A stretch of DNA of 5,309 bases from Sphingobium sp. GTDB taxonomy: Bacteria > Pseudomonadota > Alphaproteobacteria > Sphingomonadales > Sphingomonadaceae. Below the pieces are notes generated by a model. The model saw only the letters and a program-made list of their open reading frames with translations. It did no database searches and had not been told where the DNA came from. Made by a program: the position numbers and the translations under genes. The stretch is taken from NCBI GenBank assembly GCA_020051025.1, contig JAGVJS010000377.1, positions 1 through 5,309 of the forward strand. The letters are read 5' to 3'. This document shows positions 5,194 to 5,309 of the stretch, in pieces (the stretch's first letter is position 1; each line of letters begins with the position of its first letter).

Positions 5194-5309
5194 GCAAGGA
5201 TAATATCATCCTGCGGGCGGGAGGGCTGGAAGCGGCCCTTTCGCCCGCTGTCGGCGGGTCGTTGCTGGGGCTGACGCTGGACGGCGTCGACCTGCTGCGG
5301 CGGGCGCCG
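5190..5309 (+). CDS. Aldose 1-epimerase (mutarotase), 5' part only
   Basis: Forty codons are open to the right edge. The residues LSPAVGGSLLGLTLDG (positions 17-32), followed by VDLLRRAP, are typical of the N-terminal strands of the galactose mutarotase family, where the motif is roughly P-x-x-G-G-x-I/L followed by a strand, Gly and a hydrophobic Leu-Leu-Arg. The enzyme interconverts alpha and beta anomers of aldoses, here probably xylose, supplying the form used by XylB. The frame has no ATG, GTG or TTG near its beginning. The best start is the CTG at 5190, which overlaps the porter stop as CTGA, exactly parallel to the ATGA overlap between xylX and xylB, and has GAGGA nine bases upstream. 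The catalytic His and Glu lie beyond the window. The operon therefore continues rightwards. Confidence 0.75.
   Translation, partial: MSKDNIILRAGGLEAALSPAVGGSLLGLTLDGVDLLRRAP

Noticed and set aside
1..5309. CRISPR arrays, insertion sequences, tRNA or rRNA genes, phage or defence genes
   Set aside because: None seen: no regularly spaced direct repeats, no transposase motifs, no tRNA-like cloverleaf in the two intergenic gaps.

Overview
The window looks like chromosomal DNA from an alphaproteobacterium of the sphingomonad group (Sphingomonas, Sphingobium, Novosphingobium or a relative). This rests on high GC, codon use rich in G/C third positions, proteins that resemble Caulobacter and sphingomonad families as I remember them, and an intergenic palindrome of a kind I recall being scattered through sphingomonad genomes. 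The genus is inference, because no rRNA or tRNA is present.

Left part (1-963): the 3' end of a plus-strand EF-hand protein gene, cut by the window edge, closed by a strong intrinsic terminator (396-433). Next comes a 246-base gap (335-580) holding that terminator and two related palindromes in opposite orientation (473-496 and 535-560). A small minus-strand gene (581-805) then encodes an Ala-rich protein with one C-terminal membrane helix. The 158-base divergent gap before the next gene contains a LacI-family type operator (926-941) and a probable sigma-70 promoter.

Right part (970-5309): a tightly packed plus-strand sugar operon. In order it encodes a FAH-family dehydratase (XylX-like), a short-chain D-xylose 1-dehydrogenase (XylB), an SMP-30-family lactonase (XylC), a 12-helix sugar-proton symporter of the XylE/sugar porter type, and the start of an aldose 1-epimerase that runs off the window. 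Spacings are 4-base overlap, 4-base gap, 21-base gap and 4-base overlap, so one transcript with translational coupling is likely.

Together these genes fit the oxidative (Weimberg) route for D-xylose. The porter imports xylose and the epimerase interconverts its anomers. XylB oxidises xylose to xylonolactone with NAD+, XylC opens the lactone to xylonate, and XylX dehydrates 2-keto-3-deoxyxylonate to 2-oxoglutarate semialdehyde. Xylonate dehydratase (xylD) and the semialdehyde dehydrogenase (xylA) are not in the window and would be expected nearby or elsewhere. The operator suggests repression by a LacI-family regulator relieved by the sugar. I see no undescribed system here; the points worth checking are the covarying palindrome pair, the apparent CTG start of the epimerase, the operator, and the small membrane protein.
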